DNA from: Planctomycetota bacterium
GTDB lineage: Bacteria > Planctomycetota > J058
DNA: 64,000 nucleotides
Reading direction: 5' to 3'
NCBI GenBank assembly: GCA_019636275.1
Contig: JAHBXY010000004.1
Location: forward strand, 1 to 64,000
Both the position numbers and the translations under genes were made by a program. This document shows, piece after piece, positions 1-7,799 of this stretch. Every line of letters starts with the position of its first letter. Positions within the stretch are counted from its first letter, which is position 1. The notes below the pieces were generated by a model. The model worked only from the letters and a program-made list of their open reading frames with translations. It ran no database searches and was not told where the DNA came from.

Positions 1-1650
1 ATCCTGGCCTTCCTGGCCACGCTGTTCACCGAGGTCGAGGCCGTGCGGGAGCTGGGCGTCCTGGCCGGGCTCGGGCTCGGGCTGTGCCTCGCGGCCTCGC
101 TGCTCCTCGTGCCGCCGCTCCTGGCCCGCGCCGACCCGCCCGGGCGCCCGCCCCACCACCGGCCGGCCGGCTGGACCCTGGCGCGCGTCGACCACCTCGT
201 CGAGCGGCGGCCGGCCCTGGTCGTCGTCACGGCCGTCGCGCTCGCCGCCGCCGGCGTGGCGCTGGCGCTCACGCCGCAGCCCGACGGGCGACCGCGCCTG
301 CGCTACGAGCCGAACCTGCTGCGGCTCCAGGCGCAGTCGCTCGAGTCGGTGCGCCTGGCCAGCGAGCTCCTCGTCGACGAGGGCGTCACGGGCATGTTCG
401 CCGCCGTCGTCGTCGAGGACCTGCCCAGCCTCGTGCGCGTCGAGGCGGCGGTCAGCCGGCTGCCGACGGTCGCCCGCGCCGAGTCGCTCCTCGACGTCGT
501 GCCGCCCGACCAGGAGGAGAAGCTTGCCGTCGTGCGCCGCCTGGCGGCCACGCTCGCCCGCGTGGCGCCGGCGCTGGCCGAGCCGCCGCCCGGCGACGCG
601 GCCGCGCGCCTGGCCCGGGTCGAGCGCGCCGCCGAGGCGCTCCAGGCCACCCTGGAGGCCGCCGCCCGCGGCGCCCTGGACGCGGGCCGCGGGCCCGACG
701 CCGACCTCGTCCTCGGGCTCCAGGAGCGGCTCGAGGCCCTGTCCCCGCGCGGCGACGGCGCGGCCCGGGCCGGGCGGGCGGCCGCGCTCGCCGCCTGGGA
801 GGAGGCCCTGCGCGCCGACCTCGCCCTGGCGCTCGCGCGGCTCGAGGAGGAGTGCGCCGCGGGCCCGGTCTCCGTCGAGGACCTCCCGGCCGAGGTGCGC
901 GCCCGCTTCGTCGGCCGGACCGGGCGCCTGCTCCTGCGCGTCTACCCGGCCGCCGGCGAGGTGGACATCTGGCAGCGCGCCGGGCGGGAGCGCTTCCTGA
1001 GCGACCTGCGCCGCGTCGTCCCCGACGTGGGCGGGTTCCCGGTGCAGCTCCACGAGTCGGACCGCTTGCTGACCGAGGGCGTGCGCCGCGCCGGCCTCCT
1101 GGCCGTGGCCTTCGCCGCGCTCGTCCTGCTGGCGCACTTCCGCTCGCCCCTCGTCCCGCTCGTCGCCGCCGCGACGCTGGCCGTCGGCGCCGGCCTGTCG
1201 CTCGGGGTCCTGGCCCTGCTCGGGGCCGAGCTGAACCCGGCCAACCTGCTCGCCGCGCCGCTGGCCCTCGGCGTGGGCGTGGGGCAGGTGATCCACCTCG
1301 CCCGCCGCGAGCGCGAGGCGCGCGCGGTCACGTCGGTCGCCGGCCCGCAGCCCGTCCTGGGCACGAGCGTCGGGCGCGGCGTCGTCCTCTCGGGCCTGGC
1401 GGCGCTCGTGGCCTTCGGCGCGCTCGGCCTGGCCGACCACCGCGGGCTGGCCACCCTCGGCCGCAGCGCCTGCCTCGGCGCGGCCGGCTGCATGCTCGCG
1501 GCGCTCGTCGTCACGCCGGCCCTCCTGCGCCTGCGCGCCGGCCCCTGGCAGGCGCCGCCGCGTGAGGGGCTGCGCGGGCCGAAGACCGGGCCGGGCGGGA
1601 CGCCGCGCCGGCCGGCGCCGGACGAGGAGGAGCCGGCGGACGACGACTAG
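1..1650 (+). CDS. MMPL/RND-family transporter, 3' part (5' end outside window)
   Basis: The reading frame is open from the first base, so the N-terminus is missing; 549 residues are visible. A membrane helix lies near residues 15-38, then a large mostly hydrophilic, presumably periplasmic region (about 95-355), then a cluster of four or five helices (about 360-510) and an Arg/Pro/Glu tail. This is the second half of the MMPL/HpnN-type architecture, which exports lipids or other hydrophobic molecules using the proton gradient. The helix that normally carries a G-x-D-x-x-I-H motif reads LGVGVGQVIH near residue 428: the conserved Asp is Gly and the next residue is Gln. Family assignment is good; the substrate is unknown. 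A family A repeat begins at the base after the TAG stop. Confidence 0.75.
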   Translation: MLAFLATLFTEVEAVRELGVLAGLGLGLCLAASLLLVPPLLARADPPGRPPHHRPAGWTLARVDHLVERRPALVVVTAVALAAAGVALALTPQPDGRPRLRYEPNLLRLQAQSLESVRLASELLVDEGVTGMFAAVVVEDLPSLVRVEAAVSRLPTVARAESLLDVVPPDQEEKLAVVRRLAATLARVAPALAEPPPGDAAARLARVERAAEALQATLEAAARGALDAGRGPDADLVLGLQERLEALSPRGDGAARAGRAAALAAWEEALRADLALALARLEEECAAGPVSVEDLPAEVRARFVGRTGRLLLRVYPAAGEVDIWQRAGRERFLSDLRRVVPDVGGFPVQLHESDRLLTEGVRRAGLLAVAFAALVLLAHFRSPLVPLVAAATLAVGAGLSLGVLALLGAELNPANLLAAPLALGVGVGQVIHLARREREARAVTSVAGPQPVLGTSVGRGVVLSGLAALVAFGALGLADHRGLATLGRSACLGAAGCMLAALVVTPALLRLRAGPWQAPPREGLRGPKTGPGGTPRRPAPDEEEPADDD

Positions 1651-1935
1651 TGTGATCGACGGCTGCGGCCGCGGATGCCGGGCGAGGGGGGGCGCGCGCG
1701 GGTCGTCGGTGTGGCCCGCCTTCGCAAGCTCCGTCCCGCGGCTGCGGGCCGCAGCCCAGGCGGCCCCTATCGCTCGCGACCGTCCGCAGCCGCGGGCCTC
1801 TCGCTTGCTCCGGCGGCCCACCGGGGATCAGGGCGTCTGATACGACCGCGCGCGCTCCCCCCTCGCCTCGGCCTCCGCGCCCTCGCCTCGCTCGTGGTTC
1901 CACTCCACCCGGGTTCGAGCGCCTTCGCGCGATTC
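1651..1935 (+). repeat. Family A structured intergenic element, copy A1
   Basis: About 285 bases that match copy A4 (34334-34633) over nearly their whole length. It starts TGTGATCGACGGCTGCGG right after the TAG stop of the transporter gene. Arms at 1682-1706 and 1842-1866 are near-perfect inverted repeats, and an inner pair (CCGCGGCTGCGG / CCGCAGCCGCGG) is nested inside, so the element could fold into one long hairpin. Most of the 484-base gap before the next gene is this element; the remainder holds three short iterons and a putative promoter. Confidence 0.75.
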
Positions 1936-2029
1936 AGGACAGGCCCTGGCCCGGCCAGCGGCCCGGCGGGAGGTGCGCCAGGCGGCTGCCTCGGACGGGC
2001 CGGGCCGGGCCCGGTTCGGCCGCCAATCA

Positions 2030-2070
2030 CCCATCAGTCGAGCCCCATCATTCGAGCCCCATCAGTCGAG
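2030..2070 (+). repeat. Three ~14-bp direct repeats upstream of the amidase gene
   Basis: The unit CCCATCAGTCGAG occurs three times in a row (the middle copy has CATT for CAGT) with 13-14 bases between starts, about 65 bases ahead of the amidase start codon. Spacing and position suit an operator for a DNA-binding regulator, but nothing else supports that. Confidence 0.4.
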
Positions 2071-2109
2071 CGATGACCGTGCGCCTCAAGGCCGGCCGCC
2101 CCCCCACCC

Positions 2110-2115
2110 GATACA
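2110..2115 (+). promoter_or_regulatory. Possible -10 element GATACA for the amidase gene
   Basis: GATACA lies 19 bases before the ATG at 2135, with a good ribosome-binding site (AAGGGGAGG) between. The same hexamer, or GATACT, occurs upstream of three other envelope genes (6020-6025 minus, 7497-7502 minus, 7748-7753 plus). No clear -35 was seen. Confidence 0.35.
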
Positions 2116-2134
2116 CGGCCAAGGGGAGGCTCGC

Positions 2135-3166
2135 ATGCATCGCGCCATCGTCTCGTCGTCGATCGGGCTGGGGGTCGCCACGGCCCTGCTCCTCGGCTGC
2201 CACTCGCCGCCCGAGCGGCTCACCCGCTACGCCGACACCTTCGAGCGGACGGTGCAGGCGCCGCTCGTGCCCGACAAGCCGCCGCCCATGGCGCAGCCGG
2301 CCACCCAGGCCAAGCCGTCGGTCACCGAGTCGGCGAGCAACGAGCTCGCCTTCTACGAGCTCGTGGAGACGTTCGGCCTCGAGGTCTCGATCGACCTCGT
2401 CACCGGCCGCCGCACCTGCACCGACCGCGTGAACCGGGTGATCGTCATGCCGAGCGCCCGCTCGATCACGGTCAACGGGCGCGAGCACCCGCTCGACGCG
2501 CCGATCCGCTGGCGAGACGGCGTGCTCTACGTGCCCGGCCAGACCCGCGCGATCCTGGCCGCCAACCTGAGCTCGGTGCCGATCCAGGACGTGGCCGCCG
2601 ACCCCGAGCTGTTCGACGGCCGCGAGCTGCACCTCGGCCCCTGGCGCCGCGGCGAGGCCCAGCCGGCCTCGGCCTCGCGCGGCCGCGGCGCGGCCACCAG
2701 CCTGCCGACCGCCTGGCAGGTGCGCTCGAAGCGCCAGTGGCAGTTCATCATCATTCACCACAGCGCCACGGCCAACGGCGGCGCGCAGAGCTTCGGCCGC
2801 GAGCACCAGAAGAAGTGGCCCAACGGCCTCGGCTACCACTTCGTGATCGGCAACGGCTCCGACACGGGCGACGGCCAGGTCGAGGTCGGCCCGCGCTGGC
2901 TGCGCCAGGACGAGGGGATCGACGGCGCCCACGCCGGCAACGAGCGCTACAACAAGCTCGGGATCGGGATCTGCCTCGTCGGCGACTACAACACCGGCCG
3001 CCCGACCCCGGCGCAGCTCGTGTCGCTGCGCCGCCTGTGCGGCGCGCTCATGAGCAAGTACGGGATCACCCGCGACCGGATCTACCCGCACTGCGACGTG
3101 CGCCGCGGCCACACCGACTGCCCGGGGAAGAACTTCCCCTTCCAGTCCTTCCTGTCATCCATGTAG
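2135..3166 (+). CDS. Lipoprotein N-acetylmuramoyl-L-alanine amidase (PGRP/Amidase_2)
   Basis: A 343-residue protein. The start at 2135 was chosen because it follows AAGGGGAGG and begins a lipoprotein signal ending LLLGC (Cys22). Residues ~95-160 resemble a copper-amine-oxidase-N-like fold (VNGREHPLDAPIR, LYVPG). From ~200 to the end is a PGRP/amidase_2 zinc amidase: FIIIHHS supplies the first ligand, YPHCDV (~318) the second and TDCPGK (~328) the Cys ligand. Such enzymes cut the bond between MurNAc and the stem peptide, so the likely role is peptidoglycan remodelling from a membrane anchor. A strong hairpin follows the gene, suggesting it is transcribed alone. Confidence 0.85.
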   Translation: MHRAIVSSSIGLGVATALLLGCHSPPERLTRYADTFERTVQAPLVPDKPPPMAQPATQAKPSVTESASNELAFYELVETFGLEVSIDLVTGRRTCTDRVNRVIVMPSARSITVNGREHPLDAPIRWRDGVLYVPGQTRAILAANLSSVPIQDVAADPELFDGRELHLGPWRRGEAQPASASRGRGAATSLPTAWQVRSKRQWQFIIIHHSATANGGAQSFGREHQKKWPNGLGYHFVIGNGSDTGDGQVEVGPRWLRQDEGIDGAHAGNERYNKLGIGICLVGDYNTGRPTPAQLVSLRRLCGALMSKYGITRDRIYPHCDVRRGHTDCPGKNFPFQSFLSSM

Positions 3167-3195
3167 CGTCACGCGCCCGGACGACCGAAGCGGAA

Positions 3196-3222
3196 GCGGC
3201 CCGCGCCCATGGCGCGGGCCGC
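3196..3222 (+). terminator. Hairpin terminator-like structure after the amidase gene
   Basis: A perfect 12-bp stem (GCGGCCCGCGCC / GGCGCGGGCCGC) with a 3-base loop starts 30 bases after the stop codon. Only a weak T-rich stretch (TTCCTT) follows, so intrinsic termination is plausible rather than certain. Confidence 0.6.
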
Positions 3223-3289
3223 GCGCGTTCCTTGCCTTCGCCGGGACCGTCCTGCCTGCTGCTCATGCCGCTTCGATGGAGCCGCCGTG

Positions 3290-3295
3290 TATCAT
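3290..3295 (+). promoter_or_regulatory. -10 element TATCAT of a probably leaderless gene
   Basis: TATCAT lies 8 bases before the ATG at 3304, which would place the transcription start at or next to the start codon. No ribosome-binding site precedes that ATG. The same layout is seen at 12327, 16108, 36241, 48751, and on the minus strand at 13639 and 36158. Confidence 0.45.
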
Positions 3296-3303
3296 CCTGC
3301 CCG

Positions 3304-3696
3304 ATGGAGCAGGCGGTCGAACCGGCCCCTCGGCGATCTTCGTGGCGCCTCATCGGGCCCCTCCTGCTGCTCGGCGCCCTGTGCTGCCTCTGGCCGCTCG
3401 GGCTCGGGTACCGGGTCGAGTGCTGGCTCGTCCACCGGCGCACCGACCAGGTCCGGCTCCACGCCGCCTGCCAGGAGGTCTTGAACGCGTTCGAGGGTCG
3501 TCAGTACACCGTGCTGTTCCGCCAGGCCGTGGGCAGCAGCGGGCTCCCCGCGCCCCTGCGTCCCTGGGAGCCGGAGGTGGTGTACGTGAGCCCAGGTGAG
3601 GCGGTGGTCGTGCAACTCGGCGGCACGATCGGAGGGGCCTACGGGTTCGAGTACCGAGCGGGGAGTGCCCGGCTCGAGTGGTTCTGCCGGGACTGA
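3304..3696 (+). CDS. Small single-pass membrane protein of unknown function
   Basis: A 130-residue protein with a short basic N-terminus, one hydrophobic helix at about residues 15-36 (LIGPLLLLGALCCLWPLGLG), and a ~90-residue soluble domain with a Cys pair and a predicted beta-rich end. The start was chosen because a -10-like TATCAT sits 8 bases upstream and the peptide begins cleanly before the helix; an upstream in-frame ATG lacks any signal. I do not recognise a family. It stands alone between the amidase and a repeat/pseudogene stretch. The soluble part probably faces the periplasm. Confidence 0.55.
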   Translation: MEQAVEPAPRRSSWRLIGPLLLLGALCCLWPLGLGYRVECWLVHRRTDQVRLHAACQEVLNAFEGRQYTVLFRQAVGSSGLPAPLRPWEPEVVYVSPGEAVVVQLGGTIGGAYGFEYRAGSARLEWFCRD

Positions 3697-3780
3697 TGGG
3701 CGCGGACGCGGAGGCCGAGGCGAGGGGTGCGCGCGCGGCCGGGTATCGATCGCCTGATCCTGGCGGCCGGCGCGCGCCTC
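3697..3780 (-). repeat. Family A element, short inverted copy A5
   Basis: Read on the minus strand this segment holds the family A core GGATCAGGCGATCGATAC and the following GGCCTCCGCG-type arm. It is shorter and more diverged than the other copies. It begins right after the TGA of the upstream gene and is the only copy in the opposite orientation. Confidence 0.5.
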
Positions 3781-3808
3781 CCTCGGCCCGTCGTGCATGG
3801 CGGGGAGG

Positions 3809-4076
3809 TCACCGGGAGCCCTCCCGCTCCGGCCCCTCGCCGGTGAGCCGGGCGGCCGCGATCAGCCCGAGCGCGATCGAGGCGGGACGACGTGCGCGCC
3901 TCGAGCATCCAGCTGAAGCGCAGGCTGCTGAGCGGCAGGATCAGGTCAGCCCGGCCGCGAGGAGCCGCAGGTCGCGCGGCGCCTCTGCCCACGAGCGCGC
4001 CAGGAAGGGCAGGAACACGCCCACCGTGAACAGGAGCTGCGGGGCCCCAGCGTGGACAGCCACCGCGAACGCGCGC
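3809..4076 (-). pseudogene. Decayed 3' fragment of a polytopic membrane protein
   Basis: Three overlapping minus-strand frames each encode a short hydrophobic stretch that reads as one continuous C-terminus if single-base shifts are allowed: first LLFTVGVFLPFLARSW...LRLLAAGL, then LILPLSSLRFSWMLEARTS, then SIALGLIAAARLTGEG ending in a TGA at 3809-3811. No start codon or intact frame joins them. The pattern fits a membrane protein (possibly glycosyltransferase-like) losing its reading frame. The rest of the 439-base gap (3697-4135) holds repeat A5 and no intact gene. Confidence 0.5.
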
Positions 4077-4135
4077 GCGCGCCGGCGACGGGCCGGCGCG
4101 CGCGGAGGAGGGGTGAGTGACCGGGGCGGGAGCCC

Positions 4136-5860
4136 TCAGCGCGCGAGGAAGGGGCCCAGGAAGGCGCCGTCGACGAAGTTCTCGTTGATCCGCGACACGG
4201 CCTCGTTGGCCTCGGACGCGGTGAAGCGCGCCGGCATGCCGGCCAGGACCAGGTTCGCCTCGTCGAGGACCTGCTGCACGGTCATGCCCACGGCCGGGCT
4301 GGCCGGGTCGGCCACGACGAGGCTGGTCAGCGCGGCCGGGTCGCGGCTGAAGTCGGGGTCCGCGCGATCGAAGCCGACGCTCAGCGTCAGCGCGACGACC
4401 TGCCCGGCCAGGATCCCGGCCTCGGTGGTCAGCGGGTCCACGTGGCTGCGGGCCAGGGGACCGGCCGTGCCGCCGGCGGGGAGGAAGGCCTCGACCGCGG
4501 CCGAGCTGCTGAAGCTGGCCGTGAAGCCGGCCGGGTGCCCGATCGTGAGGCCGTTGGGGAAGGCGGCCGGGAAGTTCGCGTCGCGGTAGGCGCCCGGGTT
4601 GTTGCCCGTGGCCGAGGTGCCCCAGCCGCCCTGCGTCTGCGTGCGGAACGCGCCGACGTCGATCCCGTTGACCGACACCAGCGAGGACGTGTCGCCCTTG
4701 CCGCCGGTGCCCGAGCCCTTGTTGCCGCCAGGCATCGGGTTCGGGTTCGGCGCCGGGTTCGGGTTCGGCGCCGGATAGGGCGCCGGGTTCGGGTTCGGCG
4801 TCGGATCGGGCGTCGGCCGCGGGTTCGGGTTCGGCGCCGGATCGGGCGTCGGGGTCGGCCGGGGCGCGGGGTCACGGGTCTCGCGCGGCTTCGGCGCCGG
4901 GTCCTGCGTCTCCATGGGCGTCGGCGCCGGGTCGCGCGTCGGCTTCGGCGCCGGGTCGCGCGTCGGCTTGGGTGCCGGGTCCTGCGTCTCCATGGGCGTC
5001 GGGGCCGGGTCGCGCGTCGGCTTGGGCGCCGGGTCCTGCGTCTCCGTGGGCGTGCGCGCCTCGGCGAGGCGCCCGCCGCTGTTCGGCGCCGACCGGGTGA
5101 CCTCGACCTTCGACTCGAGGCCCTCGACCGGCGCGGCGGCCGCGAGGAGCCTGACCTCGGCCCGCTCCTCGCGGGAGGCCTTCATGACCTCGGGGGCGGC
5201 CGCCTGGAGCGTGTAGCTGAAGTAGCGGGCGCGCTCGTCGCGCGGGAACGCGCGGTCGCCGGCCCAGGCGCTGGCGTGCTCCGTGGCCCCGATGCCGTCG
5301 CGCGGCGGCCGCCGCAGGTCCGCGTGCGCGGCGATCGCCAGCGTCTCGCCGGGGCGAAGCGCCTCCACCCCGAGCGCCTCCGTCAGCTCGTCGAGCGCGA
5401 AGGAGAACGTCGCCTCGCGCGTGCCCGCGGCGTGCTCCTGGCGCGCCAGGAACTGGCTGAGCTTGGGCGCGCCGGCGGGCGTCTGCGGGAGCGCCTCGGG
5501 GCCGACCGCGACGGCCAGGTCGCTCCGGGTGAGCTCCCAGCCCTCGCGCGCGGCGAACGTCACGATGAGGCGCGCGGAGTCGTTGGACGCCCGGACGATC
5601 GGACCGTCCGTCGCGGCCGCCCCGCCCGGCGCGGCGCGCGGGCGCTCCTTCGGCTCGCGCAGGGCCACCTCGACCGGCCCCGCGGTCTCCTCGAGCTGCG
5701 CCTCGCCGGGGGTCAGCGCCGTCCGGGTCGAGGCGGTCGTGGCCGGCGCGGGGGCGCCGCGGCCCCGCGACTCGCCGCACCCCGCCGCGCCCAGGGCCAC
5801 ACCGAGGCTCGCGCCCACCGCGAAGGCGTACCTGAGGAACTCGTCGCGCTTGCTCTTCAT
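4136..5860 (-). CDS. Lipoprotein with proline-rich linker and C-terminal surface domain
   Basis: 574 residues; the ATG follows AAAGGAG at good spacing. A lipoprotein signal ends GAAGCG. Residues ~40-265 form an N-terminal domain of unknown family. Residues ~270-375 are a linker built from repeats such as TRDPAP, METQDPAPKP and then PNPNPAP. The C-terminal ~190 residues start SVNGIDVGAFRTQTQGGWG and resemble a domain found at the end of many secreted bacterial proteins of unknown role; I cannot name it with certainty. The linker would let the C-terminal domain reach away from the membrane or through the cell-wall layer. The repeat DNA makes length variation likely. Confidence 0.65.
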   Translation of the reverse strand: MKSKRDEFLRYAFAVGASLGVALGAAGCGESRGRGAPAPATTASTRTALTPGEAQLEETAGPVEVALREPKERPRAAPGGAAATDGPIVRASNDSARLIVTFAAREGWELTRSDLAVAVGPEALPQTPAGAPKLSQFLARQEHAAGTREATFSFALDELTEALGVEALRPGETLAIAAHADLRRPPRDGIGATEHASAWAGDRAFPRDERARYFSYTLQAAAPEVMKASREERAEVRLLAAAAPVEGLESKVEVTRSAPNSGGRLAEARTPTETQDPAPKPTRDPAPTPMETQDPAPKPTRDPAPKPTRDPAPTPMETQDPAPKPRETRDPAPRPTPTPDPAPNPNPRPTPDPTPNPNPAPYPAPNPNPAPNPNPMPGGNKGSGTGGKGDTSSLVSVNGIDVGAFRTQTQGGWGTSATGNNPGAYRDANFPAAFPNGLTIGHPAGFTASFSSSAAVEAFLPAGGTAGPLARSHVDPLTTEAGILAGQVVALTLSVGFDRADPDFSRDPAALTSLVVADPASPAVGMTVQQVLDEANLVLAGMPARFTASEANEAVSRINENFVDGAFLGPFLAR

Positions 5861-6019
5861 GCTCCGCTCCTTTCGTTGCCGCTCTCGACCTGGTTTGCCC
5901 CTCGGGGGACCCGCGCGACGCGCGCGCGGACGACCGCGGGCCCGACGCCCCGCGGCCCGCGAGCCGCCGCGGGGCGACGTCCTCGCGTCCACCAGGTCCA
6001 TGGCGCCAGGGGGCGCGCG

Positions 6020-6025
6020 TGTATC
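6020..6025 (-). promoter_or_regulatory. GATACA motif in the 318-base gap upstream of the Pro-rich lipoprotein gene
   Basis: The gap 5861-6178 separates two minus-strand genes. I saw no gene in it. GATACA on the minus strand, within GGCTGATACACGCG, matches similar motifs at 2110, 7497 and 7748. It would leave a ~160-base leader before the ATG at 5860, so another promoter nearer the gene is possible. Confidence 0.25.
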
Positions 6026-6178
6026 AGCCATTCGTCAGGAGAGCGTCAGCGACGGGCGGGACGCGGCGGAAGCTCGTCGCCCCGGGGCAGCAGCGCAGCG
6101 GGCGTGCGCTGCCCGGGCGAATGGCAGCACGCTCGGGGCGGAGCCCGCCGGGGAGTCGGTTCTTGCGCCGCGCTCGGC

Positions 6179-7450
6179 TCAGCGCGGGCCGACGATCGCC
6201 ATCGGCGCGTCCGCCCCGAGCGTGTCGTCGTGCAAGCGCGCGCCCAGCGCGGCGTGCGCCGCCGGCGTGAGGTGGAAGTCGTGGTCGAAGCGCCAGCGCG
6301 GGTCGTCGGGGAGGAGCTTCGAGTAGTCGAGGACGCGCGCCGCCGTCCCCGCGAGGTGCGCGCTCAGGCGCTCGCCGCGCGTGACGCCGGGCAGGAACGC
6401 GACGTGGAACGTCACCCGCGCCGCGCGGGCGGCGAGGCGCCGGGCGGCCGCGTCCACGATCCCGGCGACGAGCGCGTAGTGGGCGTCGCGCAGCCGCGGG
6501 AGCTCGAGTCCCCGTTGGCGCGCCGCCTGGCTGCGCGAGAGGAGCGCGTAGGCCCAGCTCCGGACCGGCCGCGCCCCGCGCAGCGTGCCCTGGAGGCGGG
6601 GCTCGCCCGCCTCGAGCTCGTAGCAGGGCATGTCGGCGCCCCAGGCGGTCACGATCCCGAGGCTGCCGATGGCCCGGTTCACGTGGGCGTCGATGAACGG
6701 GTAGATCGCCACCACCTCGCGGCCGGCCACGAGGTCGTCGAGGTCGCCCCGCTCGAGGCGGGCCAGGAACTGCTGCGGGCCGTAGCCGCAGAAGCCCAGG
6801 TTCACCACCTCCGCGCGCCTGCCGGCGCGGAGCGCGAGGTGGTGGGCCATGGTCTGGTCGTCGTCGACGCCCTCGCCGAACGTGTTCGAGCAGCCGAGGA
6901 ACAGGACCAGCGGGCCCGCCCCGCCCGGGGCGGCGCTCGCGGGCACGACGCGCCGCCCGTGCGCGTCGATCGTGTAGGTGGCCTCGTAGATCGGCGCGCC
7001 GTCCGCCGTCTTCCAGGCGCGCACCTGCATGGGGTGACGCGGCCGGTAGCCGAGCAGCGGGTCGTGCTCGAACATCTCCTCGGAGGTGCCCTGCTCGATG
7101 CGCGGGCCGCCGGCCGGCGCGGGGAGGACCCTGGCGGCGACCTCGGCGGCCAGCACGGGCGAGAGCGCCAGGGCCGCCCCGGCGAGGAGCGCGAGGCGGC
7201 GCCGCGCCCAACGCACCTGCTGCGCGGCGACCCCCGGCCGCAGGAGGCGCCCCACGCCGAGGAAGAGGAGCCCGCCCAGCCCCAGGGCCACGCCCGTGCG
7301 CCCGAGCACGCCCTCGGTCCAGTGGCCGCCCGTGCGCAGGGCCAGCGCCCCGCCCCAGGCCGCGGCCAGCGCCAGCGCGACGCCGGCCCCCGCCTCGGCC
7401 CGCGTCGTCCAGCGGAGGAGACGTGCGGCGCGGACCTCGTCCTTCGTCAT
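6179..7450 (-). CDS. Membrane-anchored SGNH/GDSL-type hydrolase
   Basis: 423 residues; the ATG at 7450 follows AGGAGAG. Three or four hydrophobic helices fill residues ~20-110. The remainder is an SGNH hydrolase: block I reads FLGCSNTFGEGVDD (~183-196), with Ser following Cys rather than the usual GDS Asp; block II is NLGFCGYGPQQ; block V is FDHDFHLTPAAHAALG (~388), giving the Asp-x-x-His pair. Such proteins remove or transfer acyl groups on sugars or lipids. It is transcribed divergently from a processive GT2 synthase, so editing or acylation of that enzyme's polysaccharide is a reasonable inference. Confidence 0.7.
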   Translation of the reverse strand: MTKDEVRAARLLRWTTRAEAGAGVALALAAAWGGALALRTGGHWTEGVLGRTGVALGLGGLLFLGVGRLLRPGVAAQQVRWARRRLALLAGAALALSPVLAAEVAARVLPAPAGGPRIEQGTSEEMFEHDPLLGYRPRHPMQVRAWKTADGAPIYEATYTIDAHGRRVVPASAAPGGAGPLVLFLGCSNTFGEGVDDDQTMAHHLALRAGRRAEVVNLGFCGYGPQQFLARLERGDLDDLVAGREVVAIYPFIDAHVNRAIGSLGIVTAWGADMPCYELEAGEPRLQGTLRGARPVRSWAYALLSRSQAARQRGLELPRLRDAHYALVAGIVDAAARRLAARAARVTFHVAFLPGVTRGERLSAHLAGTAARVLDYSKLLPDDPRWRFDHDFHLTPAAHAALGARLHDDTLGADAPMAIVGPR

Positions 7451-7799
7451 GGGCGCTCTCTCCTGGCACCCTCTGTATGGCGGGCGGCCCGGCCGGAGTA
7501 TCACCGCACCGCCAGGCCGTTGCTCTCCAAGCACTTGACTGGAGATCCCGCCGCTTCGAGCGCGCCCGCCGCCGGACGGCGCGGGCTCCTCCCCTGGCCG
7601 CACAGCCTCCTTGGCAAGGCCTTCCGACCTGTTTCGGGGCCGCGCTGCCGGCGCGGTGAGGTTGGGCGGGGCGCATGTAAGCGCTTCGTCCGGGATGGCT
7701 GCGATCCGCTCTCGGGCCGCCGAGACGGCCGGCGCGCTGACGTGGGTGATACACGCGGCGCTCCCCCGCGCATGAGAGGGGCGGAGAGGTGGTGCAGCC
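7451..7799. promoter_or_regulatory. Divergent promoter region between SGNH hydrolase and GT2 synthase
   Basis: 349 bases with no gene. GATACT on the minus strand (7497-7502) and GATACA on the plus strand (7748-7753) lie each 46 bases from their start codons, a symmetrical layout suggesting co-regulation of the two genes. A TTGACT at about 7535 has no partner -10 at normal spacing. Confidence 0.4.

Noticed and set aside
7451-7799. A small RNA or leader peptide in the divergent region
   Set aside because: No terminator-like hairpin with T-tract or short frame with ribosome-binding site was convincing.
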